NCBI GenBank assembly: GCA_028281525.1
Contig: JANQJR010000039.1
Span: 35,487-99,486 of the forward strand
DNA: 64,000 nt
Direction: 5' to 3'
Source: Magnetovibrio sp.
Lineage (GTDB): Bacteria; Pseudomonadota; Alphaproteobacteria; Rhodospirillales; Magnetovibrionaceae
The notes beneath the pieces are model-generated. The model saw nothing but the letters and a program-made list of their open reading frames with translations, was not told the origin of the DNA and ran no database searches. Both the position numbers and the translations under genes were made by a program. Positions 25,935 through 36,400 of this stretch are shown one piece after another; the stretch's first letter is position 1, and every line of letters starts with the position of its first letter.

Positions 25935-26597
25935 ATGGGACCGGAATACTACGGACATGATGTCGCGCCGCTGGCCGTCAGCTTGGCATCCATTTGGGTG
26001 CTGGGCTTGACGGTTGGGTTGACCGCCTGCACCGCCACCTGCCTGCCGTTCATGGGTGCGCTGGTGGTGGGGAATGGTCAATCCGCCGCAGGGGCCTTTC
26101 GCCAGACCGGCGCGTTCGCGCTGGGCAAGGTGTTGGCTTACGCCGTGCTGGGCGCGGCGGCCGGTTACCTGGGCGAGGTGCTTTTGGATGTCGTGGAAGG
26201 CGACCTCGGCCATTGGATGATCGGTGGGGTCAGCATCATCGCAGGCCTTCTGTTGGTTTATGGACACAAGGCCGCTCATGGGTGCCGGACGTCGCGTTTA
26301 CTGGGCGGCGCGCCACCGCTGGCGTTGGGCTTCGTGCTCAGCTTCGTGCCTTGCGCGCCGTTGGCGGCGTTGCTGGCAGCGGCGGCGTTGGGTGGCGACG
26401 TGGCACACGGTCTCGCCATGGGCGTCGTGTTCGGCCTTGGCGCGGCGGTGACCCCGCTGTTTATCGTGATGCCATTGCTTGGACGCCTGGGCCGGGAGTT
26501 GACGGCGGAAAATCCAAAGTTGTTATCCATCTTGCGTTGGACCGGCGCGGCCGTTCTGGTGGTGCTGGGTTTGCGCCGCATTCTGCTGGTGATATGA
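25935..26597 (+). CDS. CcdA/SafE-like polytopic membrane protein
   Basis: 220 residues from the ATG four bases after the previous stop. Six membrane helices in two similar halves, each with a Cys/Pro element near its start: LTACTATCLPFMGALVVG (about 30-47) and LSFVPCAPLAALLAAA (about 139-154). This is the pattern of the DsbD/CcdA and UreH/SafE-like transporters, which move reducing equivalents or metals across the inner membrane. Its position directly after the polyferredoxin gene suggests a shared redox or metal-handling task. Substrate unknown. Confidence 0.75.
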   Translation: MGPEYYGHDVAPLAVSLASIWVLGLTVGLTACTATCLPFMGALVVGNGQSAAGAFRQTGAFALGKVLAYAVLGAAAGYLGEVLLDVVEGDLGHWMIGGVSIIAGLLLVYGHKAAHGCRTSRLLGGAPPLALGFVLSFVPCAPLAALLAAAALGGDVAHGLAMGVVFGLGAAVTPLFIVMPLLGRLGRELTAENPKLLSILRWTGAAVLVVLGLRRILLVI

Positions 26598-26613
26598 GGC
26601 GTAGGGGCGAACC

Positions 26614-27339
26614 ATGACCGCACAGACGTTACATCCCTTTCTCCGCGCCTTCGCCGCCCTGGCGTTGGCGTTGGGCGTGCATGTGACGTTGGCGTGGGGG
26701 GTGTTGGTCATGCCACGCATGAACATCACGCCACCCCAGGCCGTGGGTGGGTTCGAGGTCGTGGATCTCTCCGCGTTCGGTATCGCCGCCGTGGCGGACC
26801 CTGAGCCGGCCGAACAAGAAACGCCCAAAGAAAAACCAATCGAAGAAGCCAAGGTCGAACCGGAACCGGAAGTCGTTCAGGAAACAAAGCCAGAACCGGA
26901 ACCGGAAATCGCCGCGCCCCAACCCGTTCCACAGCCGGTGGCGCAACCCAAGTCAAAACCAGAACCGAAGCCGAACCCGGCACAGACGGCGGAACCCAAA
27001 TCCAAGCCTGTGAAACAACCGCAAACGGCGACGGTGGGCAGCCAAGAGGCTTTCGTCCCGCCGTCCAGCACGGCCGCTTATCTGCGCAACCCCAAACCCA
27101 CATATCCGGCCCTGGCGCAACGGCGCGGCATGGAAGGTATTGTGTTGCTGGTGGTTGAGGTTTCGGTACAGGGACGCCCGCTGTCCGTGTCGGTCAAAAA
27201 AGGAAGTGGGTATTCGATTTTGGACAAAGCCGCGTTGCGTGCGGTGCAGGCCTGGCGGTTCGCACCGGCGACACGCGGCGGACAGCCCGTCGCCGCCAGC
27301 GTTGAGGTGCCGATTCGTTTTATCTTGAAAGACGCTTGA
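26614..27339 (+). CDS. tonB: Energy transducer TonB
   Basis: 241 residues. An N-terminal membrane anchor (about 10-32) is followed by a long Pro/Glu/Lys-rich spacer (about 60-145; repeated PEPEP, PQPVPQPV and KPEPKPNP) that spans the periplasm. The C-terminal TonB domain (about 155-241) contains NPKPTYPALAQRRGMEG, SGYSILDKAALRAVQAWRF and a final PIRFILK. Couples the proton-motive force from ExbB-ExbD to the receptor at 21878. Gene order receptor-to-ExbD indicates a dedicated TonB complex for this receptor. Confidence 0.93.
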   Translation: MTAQTLHPFLRAFAALALALGVHVTLAWGVLVMPRMNITPPQAVGGFEVVDLSAFGIAAVADPEPAEQETPKEKPIEEAKVEPEPEVVQETKPEPEPEIAAPQPVPQPVAQPKSKPEPKPNPAQTAEPKSKPVKQPQTATVGSQEAFVPPSSTAAYLRNPKPTYPALAQRRGMEGIVLLVVEVSVQGRPLSVSVKKGSGYSILDKAALRAVQAWRFAPATRGGQPVAASVEVPIRFILKDA

Positions 27340-27353
27340 GAAGGAGCGCATTT

Positions 27354-27938
27354 ATGGAAATCAGCCATACGCAATTGTTGTCATGGTGGCCCGAGGCCGA
27401 TTGGGTCGTGCGGGGCGTGTTCATCCTTCTGATCATCCTGTCGGTGATCAGTTGGGCCGTCATGTTCTACAAGGCTTGGCAACTGAACGCCGCGTACCGG
27501 GGGGAGGTCGCCTTCCAAGGGCGCGGCCTGCCCGCCAAGGGATTGCCTTCGGCGTATGTGGTGGCGGGGCTTGAAAATACCGCTACGGGCGAACGCGAAA
27601 CCATGGCCGGAGTGCTAGTGCGTGAAAGCCGCCTGCATTTCGAAGGGGGGCTCACGCCGCTCGCCACCATCGGCAACACCGCACCGTTTATCGGCCTGTT
27701 CGGCACCGTATGGGGCATCATGCATGCGCTGCAAGGCCTCAGCGGTGCGGAAGCCTTAAGCATGGATTTGGTTGCCGGTCCGGTGGCCGAGGCCTTGGTG
27801 GCGACGGCGGCGGGTCTGTTCACGGCAATTCCGGCGGTGGTCGGTTACAACCTGCTGCTGCGTCAATTGCGCCGCTTGTTCGGTGCGGTGGAAAGCAATG
27901 CGGTGCGGATCTTGTCCGCGGCAAGCGGGGAGGGATGA
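27354..27938 (+). CDS. exbB: ExbB/TolQ/MotA-family proton channel subunit
   Basis: 194 residues from the ATG at 27354, with GAAGGAG seven bases upstream; an earlier in-frame ATG at 27336 overlaps tonB and lacks a site. Three membrane helices: about 20-42, then a pair at about 98-125 and 140-165, the latter two holding the conserved LATIGNTAPFIGLFGTVWGI and AEALVATAAGLFTAIPAVV. Forms the proton channel with ExbD to energise TonB. Confidence 0.93.
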   Translation: MEISHTQLLSWWPEADWVVRGVFILLIILSVISWAVMFYKAWQLNAAYRGEVAFQGRGLPAKGLPSAYVVAGLENTATGERETMAGVLVRESRLHFEGGLTPLATIGNTAPFIGLFGTVWGIMHALQGLSGAEALSMDLVAGPVAEALVATAAGLFTAIPAVVGYNLLLRQLRRLFGAVESNAVRILSAASGEG

Positions 27939-27941
27939 GCC

Positions 27942-28349
27942 ATGGTGGGCGGTGTTTCCGGGGGCGATCCCGATCAGCCATTGAGCGAGATCAACGTCAC
28001 CCCTTTGGTCGACGTGATGTTGGTGTTGTTGGTCATTTTCATTGTCGCCGCGCCCTTGATGGCGCAAGCGCTCCGCGTCGATTTGCCCCGCGCCCGGGCC
28101 GAGCAGATGACCGAACCCAGGCTCACCACGTTGGAGGTGATGACCGACGGCGGCCTGTCGTTGGACGGCGAGGCCATCACGGATGCCGCCCTGCCCGCAC
28201 GTCTCAAAGCCATTCAACACGAAGATTCGGATCGCGTTTTGAAACTGGGCGGTGACGGCGCGGTGCCTTATCAGCGCATTGCCGAGGTCCTTGCCCTGGT
28301 CAAGCAAAGTGGGATCAAACGCATCGCCTTCGCAACACAAACGCCGTAA
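27942..28349 (+). CDS. exbD: ExbD/TolR-family proton channel subunit
   Basis: 135 residues. One membrane helix (about 22-43) containing the proton-carrying Asp24 in NVTPLVDVMLVLLVIFI, followed by a periplasmic domain ending in GIKRIAFATQ. Starts three bases after the exbB stop. Last gene of the receptor-TonB operon. Confidence 0.93.
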   Translation: MVGGVSGGDPDQPLSEINVTPLVDVMLVLLVIFIVAAPLMAQALRVDLPRARAEQMTEPRLTTLEVMTDGGLSLDGEAITDAALPARLKAIQHEDSDRVLKLGGDGAVPYQRIAEVLALVKQSGIKRIAFATQTP

Positions 28350-28367
28350 GAAGAAATCGTGAGCGGT

Positions 28368-28381
28368 GGGCATGAATGCCC
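28368..28381. terminator. Small hairpin between the exbD and cupin operons
   Basis: GGGCA-TGAA-TGCCC forms a five-pair stem with a four-base loop, about 20 bp after exbD and before the convergent cupin gene. Only a short T-poor tail follows on the forward strand, so it is a weak terminator candidate. Confidence 0.35.
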
Positions 28382-28435
28382 TTAAAATCAGTTCTTTGCG
28401 ACATTTCGAAGAGGAACCAACACGTCATTTCCCTA

Positions 28436-28765
28436 TCACGGTTCTGAGCGATAAAACACCGCCAGCCAGATTGTTGGCGTATCGGGATCGGTCCATGCGA
28501 CTTTGTGTTTTTTGTGTGCGGGAATTTCTATGTAATCCCCAGCGTGAAGTGTTTCGCGAGCACCATCAACAAACGCGATGACGGCGCTGCCTTGCAAAAC
28601 CATCACCCATTCGGTTTCGGCCTGATCGTACCATCCGGTTTTGGGCGAAGTGTGCCCCTTGGACACGATCCTTTCAATCCGCATCCCTGTGCCTTTGGCA
28701 ATATCCTCGAAAACTTCCAACGAAAGATCTTCTGGGATCAAATTGAAAATGTTTTCGGCAGGCAT
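28436..28765 (-). CDS. Small single-domain cupin
   Basis: 109 residues, one cupin barrel. Family-typical blocks GHTSPKTGWYDQAETEWVMV and GDYIEIPAHKKHKVAWTDPD are visible; the second contains the His residues that usually bind metal, while the first motif has Gln/Glu in place of the usual paired His. Small cupins of this kind have no single assigned role. Last gene of a leftward three-gene operon, three bases after the GNAT gene. Confidence 0.85.
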   Translation of the reverse strand: MPAENIFNLIPEDLSLEVFEDIAKGTGMRIERIVSKGHTSPKTGWYDQAETEWVMVLQGSAVIAFVDGARETLHAGDYIEIPAHKKHKVAWTDPDTPTIWLAVFYRSEP

Positions 28766-28768
28766 CGC

Positions 28769-29620
28769 TTATCCGATTTCAAAAGATGTGAGGCCGAACG
28801 TACGTGCCCATGGCAGTTCCGGCGCCGGGCCCGTATACATCCGGGCCGTTTCGAAGAATACGCGCATATCAAAATCTTCGGCCATGGTCACGGCCATCGC
28901 GTTCAATTGAGGAACATCAAGAAAGATTGGGACTGATTTGGGCACTTCTGCTTTCAGGGCGCGGAAAAGCAACTTGGCGTTTTGCGAGGTGTCGGCGAAC
29001 AAAGGGCCGACCTTATAACCGACGCGGCATGGGCGCAGAACGCCGTACCCGGCCAGTTCTCCATTTTGCAATACCCCAAATGCTTTCGCCTCCGGTTGAT
29101 TGATCCAAGCCTGAACAAAGTCGGTGCGGTCTTCGGGAAAAAAAGGACGGCTAAAAGATGAAATGCTTTTGAAAGGCACTTCGGACAGATCAACAAGACT
29201 TGCATCGGTAAAAGCTTGCCCATCCCCCTCACCTTCGTAGCGGACATTGCGACAGGCAAACGTAAAGCCGGATTTTCGATAGTTGTCCTGTTGTTCCACG
29301 ACCCCATCCAGGGCGATGTTGCAACCTTTCAAATACGCCAACGCGGTGTTCCAGATTTTAAGGCCGTATCCTTTGCCGCGCTGCTCGGGCTTCACGATGT
29401 AAAAACCGATGAACCCGAAGGACCTTCCGTATTTGACCGCAGAAATCGTCGCAATGGGTTCTTCCCCCAGATAACCGATCAGAAAACCATTTGGATCAGC
29501 CGTGTAATAGGTGTCTGTATCGTGAAGTCCCGGATTCCATCCTTCCGCCGCCGCCCATTCAACCGCGATGGCCAGTTCATCCCGGTTCATGGTTTGGATG
29601 GTGAATGTATCGTTGGACAT
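28769..29620 (-). CDS. GNAT-family N-acetyltransferase
   Basis: 283 residues. The N-terminal GNAT fold (about 8-140) shows the acetyl-CoA-binding region FIGFYIVKPEQRGKGYGLKI with the Q/R-x-x-G-x-G/A motif as QRGKGYG. The C-terminal part (about 150-283) looks like the second acetyltransferase-like half seen in the Acetyltransf_18 type. Substrate unknown. Lies 11 bp after the exported cupin gene and 3 bp before the small cupin gene. Confidence 0.87.
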   Translation of the reverse strand: MSNDTFTIQTMNRDELAIAVEWAAAEGWNPGLHDTDTYYTADPNGFLIGYLGEEPIATISAVKYGRSFGFIGFYIVKPEQRGKGYGLKIWNTALAYLKGCNIALDGVVEQQDNYRKSGFTFACRNVRYEGEGDGQAFTDASLVDLSEVPFKSISSFSRPFFPEDRTDFVQAWINQPEAKAFGVLQNGELAGYGVLRPCRVGYKVGPLFADTSQNAKLLFRALKAEVPKSVPIFLDVPQLNAMAVTMAEDFDMRVFFETARMYTGPAPELPWARTFGLTSFEIG

Positions 29621-29631
29621 TATACGGAAAC

Positions 29632-30084
29632 CTATTTTTTAACAGTGATCGGCGTGCCTTTTACACCTGCGTAAAAAACGATGATTTCTGCGGGTTCGTT
29701 CCCTTCATTTTTTCCGTAGTGCCATTGCCCCACCAGTTCGACGATAGAATCCCCGGTTTTCAGGTGCAAGGTCTCTCCGGTTTCCTTCACGACGGTCAAT
29801 TCCCCGGACAACAAAACCCCGGCATTGATGACCGGGTGTTTGTGCACCGGCAATTCCGTCTTAGGCGCAACGGTGATCCTGAGGATCGTTATCTCCGGTT
29901 CGCCATCTGGATATGCCGGCAAGGCGTCTCCATTCCAATTTGCACCGGTTTTTGCCAAGGTCTGAACATCAACGCCAGAACCATTTTGTTTGGAAACCAC
30001 GGGAGGATCACATTTGGCTTGTGCACTGATAGAGATCCCGAGAAAAAGCACCATTAAAAATGAAAAAATCTTATGCTTTGGCAT
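29632..30084 (-). CDS. Exported cupin-domain protein
   Basis: 150 residues with a signal peptide (MPKHKIFSFLMVLFLGISISAQA) and one cupin domain (about 60-145). The metal-binding first motif VHKHPVINAGVLLSGELTV and the second motif GDSIVELVGQWHYGKNEG are both intact, so a bound metal is likely. Periplasmic; function unknown. First gene of the leftward operon. Confidence 0.82.
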   Translation of the reverse strand: MPKHKIFSFLMVLFLGISISAQAKCDPPVVSKQNGSGVDVQTLAKTGANWNGDALPAYPDGEPEITILRITVAPKTELPVHKHPVINAGVLLSGELTVVKETGETLHLKTGDSIVELVGQWHYGKNEGNEPAEIIVFYAGVKGTPITVKK

Positions 30085-30430
30085 GGCTCTTGATGTCTCC
30101 TTATGTTCGCATCCGTTGGTGTTGACGTGTCATCGGCTCATGGCTGCACAATTGCGCTGAACCCGAACATCGATGACAGTGATTAACGTGACAAAGCCCT
30201 TTTGAGAGCGATGTCCGAAATCCCGTAATCCATCTCAACCTTGATCATTGGTCTTTTCCAGACCCGCTTGAATAGTCAATCACGTTAAATCTATTGCACA
30301 GGCTCGTACATCAGAGCTACCATCCGTGTTAAATAAAAATTAGTGGCGCTATCTCAATTTTGCGTCGTCGTTTGAGGGACATAGAGACGTTTGAGGAAAT
30401 AAATGCGTTTAATGGGGTAGGGGTTGAGAT
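30085..30430. promoter_or_regulatory. AT-rich divergent intergenic region before giant A, with iterated hexamers
   Basis: 346 bp without a gene between two divergent transcription units; it must hold both promoters. Close to the giant-A start are TTGAGG (30372), ATAGAG (30381) and TTGAGG (30391), spaced 9-10 bp, inside a 9-bp direct repeat CGTTTGAGG at 30369 and 30388. Spacing of one helical turn is typical of OmpR-type regulator sites, but no binding is proven. Confidence 0.35.
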
Positions 30431-33400
30431 ATGACGATTGTCCCACGGTTTCAGTGGCGTTCATTCATGGCCGTTGGAGCGATCGTGGCATCGCTTTCAT
30501 GCGTTCAAGCCGATAGTGTCCGGGCGCAGACGACGACAAGCGGGACTGGCCAGCCCGCGACAAGTGCTTCCAGTCCACAGCCAGCACCGACGCTCGCTGC
30601 TTTCGTTCAAGAAACGCTCACGCAGATGGGGCTGTCGAGCAGTTCGACACTGCCCGGGCTTTCCACGATCGACACACCTATCGGCAACCTTCAACAGTTC
30701 GGTACGAGTTCAGTTACAACGATTACCCTCCGAGGTGTCTCGTTCGATATCATGCGCTACACGCCGACGGGCGCGCAGTCGCCTTACCTCGTTCTTCGTG
30801 CCCCGAAGTTGAATCTCGCAAGCCTGATGCCAGCGTTCTCGGGAACCCCGCTTGCCGCCCTTGGTGAGCTTGAAAATGTGACCTTTGTTTTTGCGCCGCC
30901 GTCCGCACCCTCGACCTTGCCTGCACCGCAATCGCCAGCGAATGCACAGACACGACCCTCCGTGCTTACCGATCTCCAGGCTCTGGCGCGAAGCAACATG
31001 GCGATCCAGGCCGGGATGAACTTTTCCGCCGATTTGCCACTCAATGGTCTCGGACAGGAATTGTCGGGCCTGATTCGGGCTGTCGGTCTCAACCCAGCGA
31101 CGAAACTGCCACTTCGTGGCGGTATCGGCACCCAGGTCTTTGCCGAGATAGCGTCGAACGCAACGACGTCGCAATCCACGTCCATGGGATCAGCGGCGCA
31201 GATCAAGACGGCCCTTACCAACGCCGCGCGGACCTACGGAAACGACTTCCTCAACAACCTTAATATCGTTGCGGCAGTGCCTGCGACCAAGACCATCGGC
31301 CCGTTCTCCATTAGTGATGAACGCTTTGAATTGAAGGGAGACGGACAAGGCGGCATTTCCGTCGGACTTTCGGCTGCCTCGCTTGCCGCCTTTAATGTCG
31401 CTGCAACAGACGTGCTGTTCAGCTATGACAGCGATAGCCGGGCGGTTGTCGCGGAAGGTGCTGTCGATCTTCAGTCATTGAGCGGTGTGTTGACTTTCCG
31501 CGGACTGAGCTTCGACAGCGTCGCGCTTGCATCGACCTACCAGCAAACCGGGTGGGCCTTCGCGTTGCAAGGCTCCGGCAAGATTAATGGCAAAGACGTC
31601 TCAATTGCCGTCGCAAGCGAACGGACGAGCGAAAACCAGACAAATGTCAGTGCAAGGCTCACCGGCGGTCAGGGTGGCATCACCGCCCAGGACGTCATCG
31701 GGCAGAACCTGCCGGGTTTCAATCAGTTGGGATTGACCAAAATCGAGGTATCGGGCGACAAGCTCGTCGCGGACTTCACGTTTGGCCCGAAGAAGACGCC
31801 CGGTGAAATTGCAGCGTTTCACGTCGGCAACCAGACAGCGCCGACACTTGCATTTTCAATCGATAAGATTGCGTTCGGCGACCTCGTGCCCGGCGCGGTG
31901 GGAAGCGCACTGGATGGGGTCGAGATCAACGGGATGTCACTCGTCGTCGTGCCACAGGGGGGCAACGGATTGAGGCCGGATGACTCCGCTGTTCCCGCGC
32001 ACATCGCGGCGAACCTGAAGAAAGTCATTGCCGACGCCGCGACCCATGATCCCTCAAAAACCGATCATACGCTGTCGGCGGGTTTCAACCTGCTGGCAGA
32101 CCTTGATATCCAAGCTTCGCAGGGCATGGGCGACATGATGAAGTCCGCAGGCCTTACGCAGAGCGTCATGCCGATTATCGGCACAATCAGTGCGAACACG
32201 TTCGCTCAAAGCGCGTCCAAGACTGATAGCCTCAAGGGACTCGACCTGACGGTGGCGCTACCCGATCTCCGGATTCCCGGTCTGCCCGACACCATTAAGA
32301 TCACGAAACCGGTATTCGCCGTGAATGAGACACCGCCTGCCGCTTTGCAGGGCACTTCGATTGGGTCGCGCAACCCGCCATCGGCTGGACCATTCGTGAC
32401 CATCGGCATGGACCTGCAAATGCAGGCCAACCAGAGCACCCATGATTTTGATGCCTTATTGATGACAGGTCAGAATGCGCAGGGTCAACGTGTCATCAAC
32501 CTTCTTGGTTCGGCAAGCGATCCCAAAGACCTTTTCGAATTCAAAGGGTTGTCTGTAAAGACAGTCGAGCTGGCGTCCGCGTATGATGCGGGTAACTGGG
32601 ATTTCCGATTGAGCGGATCGGCTGATCTCAACAATTCGGCCCTGACGTTCGACACCGAAATCAAGCGCGTCGATGGTCAAATTCAATACGTGGCGACCCT
32701 GGATGGCGGTCAGGACGGTATCTCCGCACGTGATGTCGCAGGACGGGATATCCCCGGTCTTGATTCGGTTGGCCTGACGAAGGTTGAAGTCAATGGTCGG
32801 CACTTGGTTGCGGATTTCGTCTATGGCGCCAACAAGACGCCGGGTGAACTTGCGGCGTTTCACGTCGGGAGCCAAACGAGCCCAACTCTCGCCTTTTCAC
32901 TGGATAAGCTGGCGTTTTCCGAACTCGTACCGGGTTCCGCCGGCTCCGCCCTCGATGGCGCCGAGATTGACGACATGTCGCTCGTGGTCGTGCCATCGGG
33001 CGCGGCGGCTCTTGATCCAGGGGATGGCGCCGTTCCGCAGCATATTTCAGACAACCTGAAGAAAGTCATCGCCGATGCGGCGACACACGACTCATCGAAG
33101 GCGAACTATGCGCTTCCGGCTGGGTTTAACTTGCTGGCTGATCTCGATATCAAGGCGTCGCAGGCAATCGGCGGCATGATGCGGTCCGCCGGCCTCACTG
33201 AGACTGTCATTCCGATTGTCGGCACGATCAGTGCGAGTACATTTCAGACCAATGCGCCGAAAGCAAACAGTCTCAAAGGGCTGAATCTTGAGGTGGCACT
33301 GCCGGACCTCAAAGTACCGGCGCTTCCGGATACGATGACGATTGCCAAACCGGTGTTTGCAATCACCGATACCGAGCCCGCCGCGCTGACTGCGGCCGCT

Positions 33401-36400
33401 AGCGGTATCGCCAAGGGTGACCTCCAGGTTCCGTTTGTAACCATCGGTGCCGACTTGCAAATGAAGTCGGGCGACAAGACTCACGACTTCGCCGCGCTGA
33501 TGATGACCGGCAAGGATTCACAGGGCAAGAACGTTATCGACCTGGTGGGATCGGCAACCGATCCGGCTGGTCTGTTCGCGTTCAAGGGGCTGAGCGTGAG
33601 CAGCCTCGATCTCGCCAGTGTCTACGATGCGGGCAACTGGGACTTCAAATTGAACGGCAATGCCGCGCTTAATGGTGCTCAGGTTACATTTGAAACCGAT
33701 TTCCAAAAGGTGGACGGAAAGACGACTTACATCGCCACGCTTAGCGGCGGTGACAGTGGAATTTCGGCCCGTGATGTCGCTGGACGCGATGTACCTGGCT
33801 TTGACACGGTTGCGCTCACCAATGTCGTCGTGACGGGAGAGAGCCTGGCGGCTGACTTCATCTTTGGCGCGAGCAAGACAGGTGGCGAGATTGCGGCGTT
33901 CCACCCGGCGGGTGCGGACCATGCTGTGATGGCAATGACCCTCGACAAGCTAGCGTTCAGCGATCTGGTGCCTGAAACGGCGGGCTCGCCTCTCGATGGC
34001 GTGGAAATTGATGAATTGTCGCTGATCGTTGTGCCGGAGAAAAGTGCCGGCCTGAAACCGAACGACGCATCGATCCCGGCGCATATTCAGACCAATCTCC
34101 AGAAGATTCTGACCGACGCGAACAAGGGTTCCGATTTCTCCCTCGCCCGGGACATCAATATGTTCGCTGAGCTGGAGATCGGTGCCTCGACGGCTATGCA
34201 GGACCTGATGTCGTTTATCGGTCGTGATGGCAAGGCCCCGCTTCCAATCATCGGGTCGATGAGTCGGGATCTTTTCAGCCGGACGGCGTCGAAAGCTCAG
34301 AAACTGGCCGGGATGAATCTCGGCGCCCCAATGCCGCGCCTCCGCCTAACCGGACTCCCCTCGGCATTCGCTCTCACCAACACAGAGTTCAAAATCACCG
34401 ATACCACACCGAAGGGCAATGCCGGGCTATGGGTCGGACTTCAGTCGGACATGGCGGCTGATCTTTTGGGCTCGAAGGTCGATTTCAAAACAGATGTCGG
34501 CTTCGCAAAGGGAGAGATTTCTCTCTCAGCAACAAGCGAACAAGAGCTTAAACAGCCGTTCGGGATCAAATGGGTCGACCTGCAAAACCTCGATATTCTC
34601 CTGGACTTTGACAAACAGGCGAAAAGCGGCGAACTGAAGTTCACTGCGGAACCGACGAAACCATTTGGCAAGACCACGCCGAAGATCGAAATCGATTTGA
34701 AGGAAGACGGAGGAAAGCTGACGGCGGGCGTTCTCAAGATTTCAGAGAAGGTCGCCTTCGCTGATCTTCCGATACTCCATCAGGTCAAACATGCCGACAG
34801 ATTTGATTTCACATTCCTGGATATCTCGACGGAAGGTGTCTCCGGAGGGTCGGAGCTTCACGGCGAGCAAGTCGATGTTGCGGTGTTCGAACACAATTCC
34901 AAGTGGACATTTGCCCTCTCCGACAATGGTGGTGGCCAAGGCTTCAAGTTCGACCGCATCATGCCGGCACTCAGCAAGACGCCGCTCAAGGACTTCCACC
35001 TGAACGATGCCGCACTGATCTTCACGCAGGAAGATACCACCGGCAAGGTTTCCGACATGCCCGAAGTCGGTCGTCAGGTCCTTCGCGAAATCTACGGCAG
35101 CTCCAGTGCGCAGGTGAACCTGAAGAACGGCATCACGGTCGCCGCGAATTTCTCGCCGGGTGCATCAGCCGGGTTTGCGGCTAAGGGGCTCAAGGGAATC
35201 GGCATTCATGATGACGTTTTGATCGAAGGTACGGTCGAGGATATTTTCGGTTCCGGGACGCCGGGGGTCGATATCAAGGTCGACATTAATCAAGGGCCGG
35301 GGGGCGGCAAGGGCGCAACCCACACGCCGAAAATGGCTAAATTCCCGGGCAAAGTCGGATTCTTCATTCAGTACAAAGCTGATGAGTTGGATGTGGGGTT
35401 GGACGCCGACGTTCTCCTAACGGTGCCGAAGAAGGAGCAGTTGGAACTCGTTACCAAGCTTGAATTGGAGCTTAACGAAAAGGGCTTTGCGGTCGATATC
35501 TTCATGGACCTCGCGGGTCAGTGGAAGGATCCATTTGGCGTCCGCGGGATTGAGCTCGACGAAGTCGATATCAAGTTCGGTATCGATATGGAGGGTGAAG
35601 CGCTCTTCGGTTTCAAGGCTGTAACGGTCCTTGGCAAGGGTACAGAGAAGATCGACATTGCCGCCGAGATGGACTTCGATCTCGAAGCCGTCGGTCTGCC
35701 TGATGGCGTTGCCATGAAGGGCACGATTTCGGACCTGGGTATCCCTGTGATCATCGAAATCGCGGAACAGCTTGCAGGTGGCAAGTCGCAAATCTCGATC
35801 AGTAACGATCTTCCTTTGCCGGAGTTCCGCGATGTGACGTTTGCGTTCGCGACGCCGGGGGTTTCAGATCCGCAACTTGGCCTCATCGGCTCGGGCTTCA
35901 TGCTGAACGGGGAGCTGTTCTTCCTCAATCGCGAACTCGGCAAAGTCGATCTGAACGCCGGCAAATCCGGCGTCAAGATGGATGCCTCGATCGATCCGAT
36001 CGATTTCAAGGTCATCAAGCTTGAGAAGAACACGATGAACCTCGACCTTGGCTTCAAGTCATTGCCGAAGCTCGAGATCGATTCCGAGATCGAATTCCTG
36101 GGTGCAAAGCAGACGGTCCTCGCGAAGTTTGAGAAGGGCATGATGAACATGACCTTCGAGGAAAAGATCGGTGGAGGAATTTGGGATTCGAAGTTCACCC
36201 TCGGTCTTGGCGTCGATGCGGCGCATCATGACGAACCTGAGATTTTCGTCGAAGGGGTAATCAAGGAAGATTTCTTTGCCTGGTTGCGCAATCAGGCTCC
36301 GCAGAAGGTGCGCCAGTTCTTTAACGAGCTAAATGCGAAACTGGATAAGGCGAAGGGTAAAATCAATAACGCCGAAGCGGTGGTGCGCAGCTGGAATTCC

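Noticed and set aside
30840..34510. Regular direct repeats considered as a CRISPR-like or satellite array
   Set aside because: Units are about 1 kb, coding and in frame; they are protein domain repeats.
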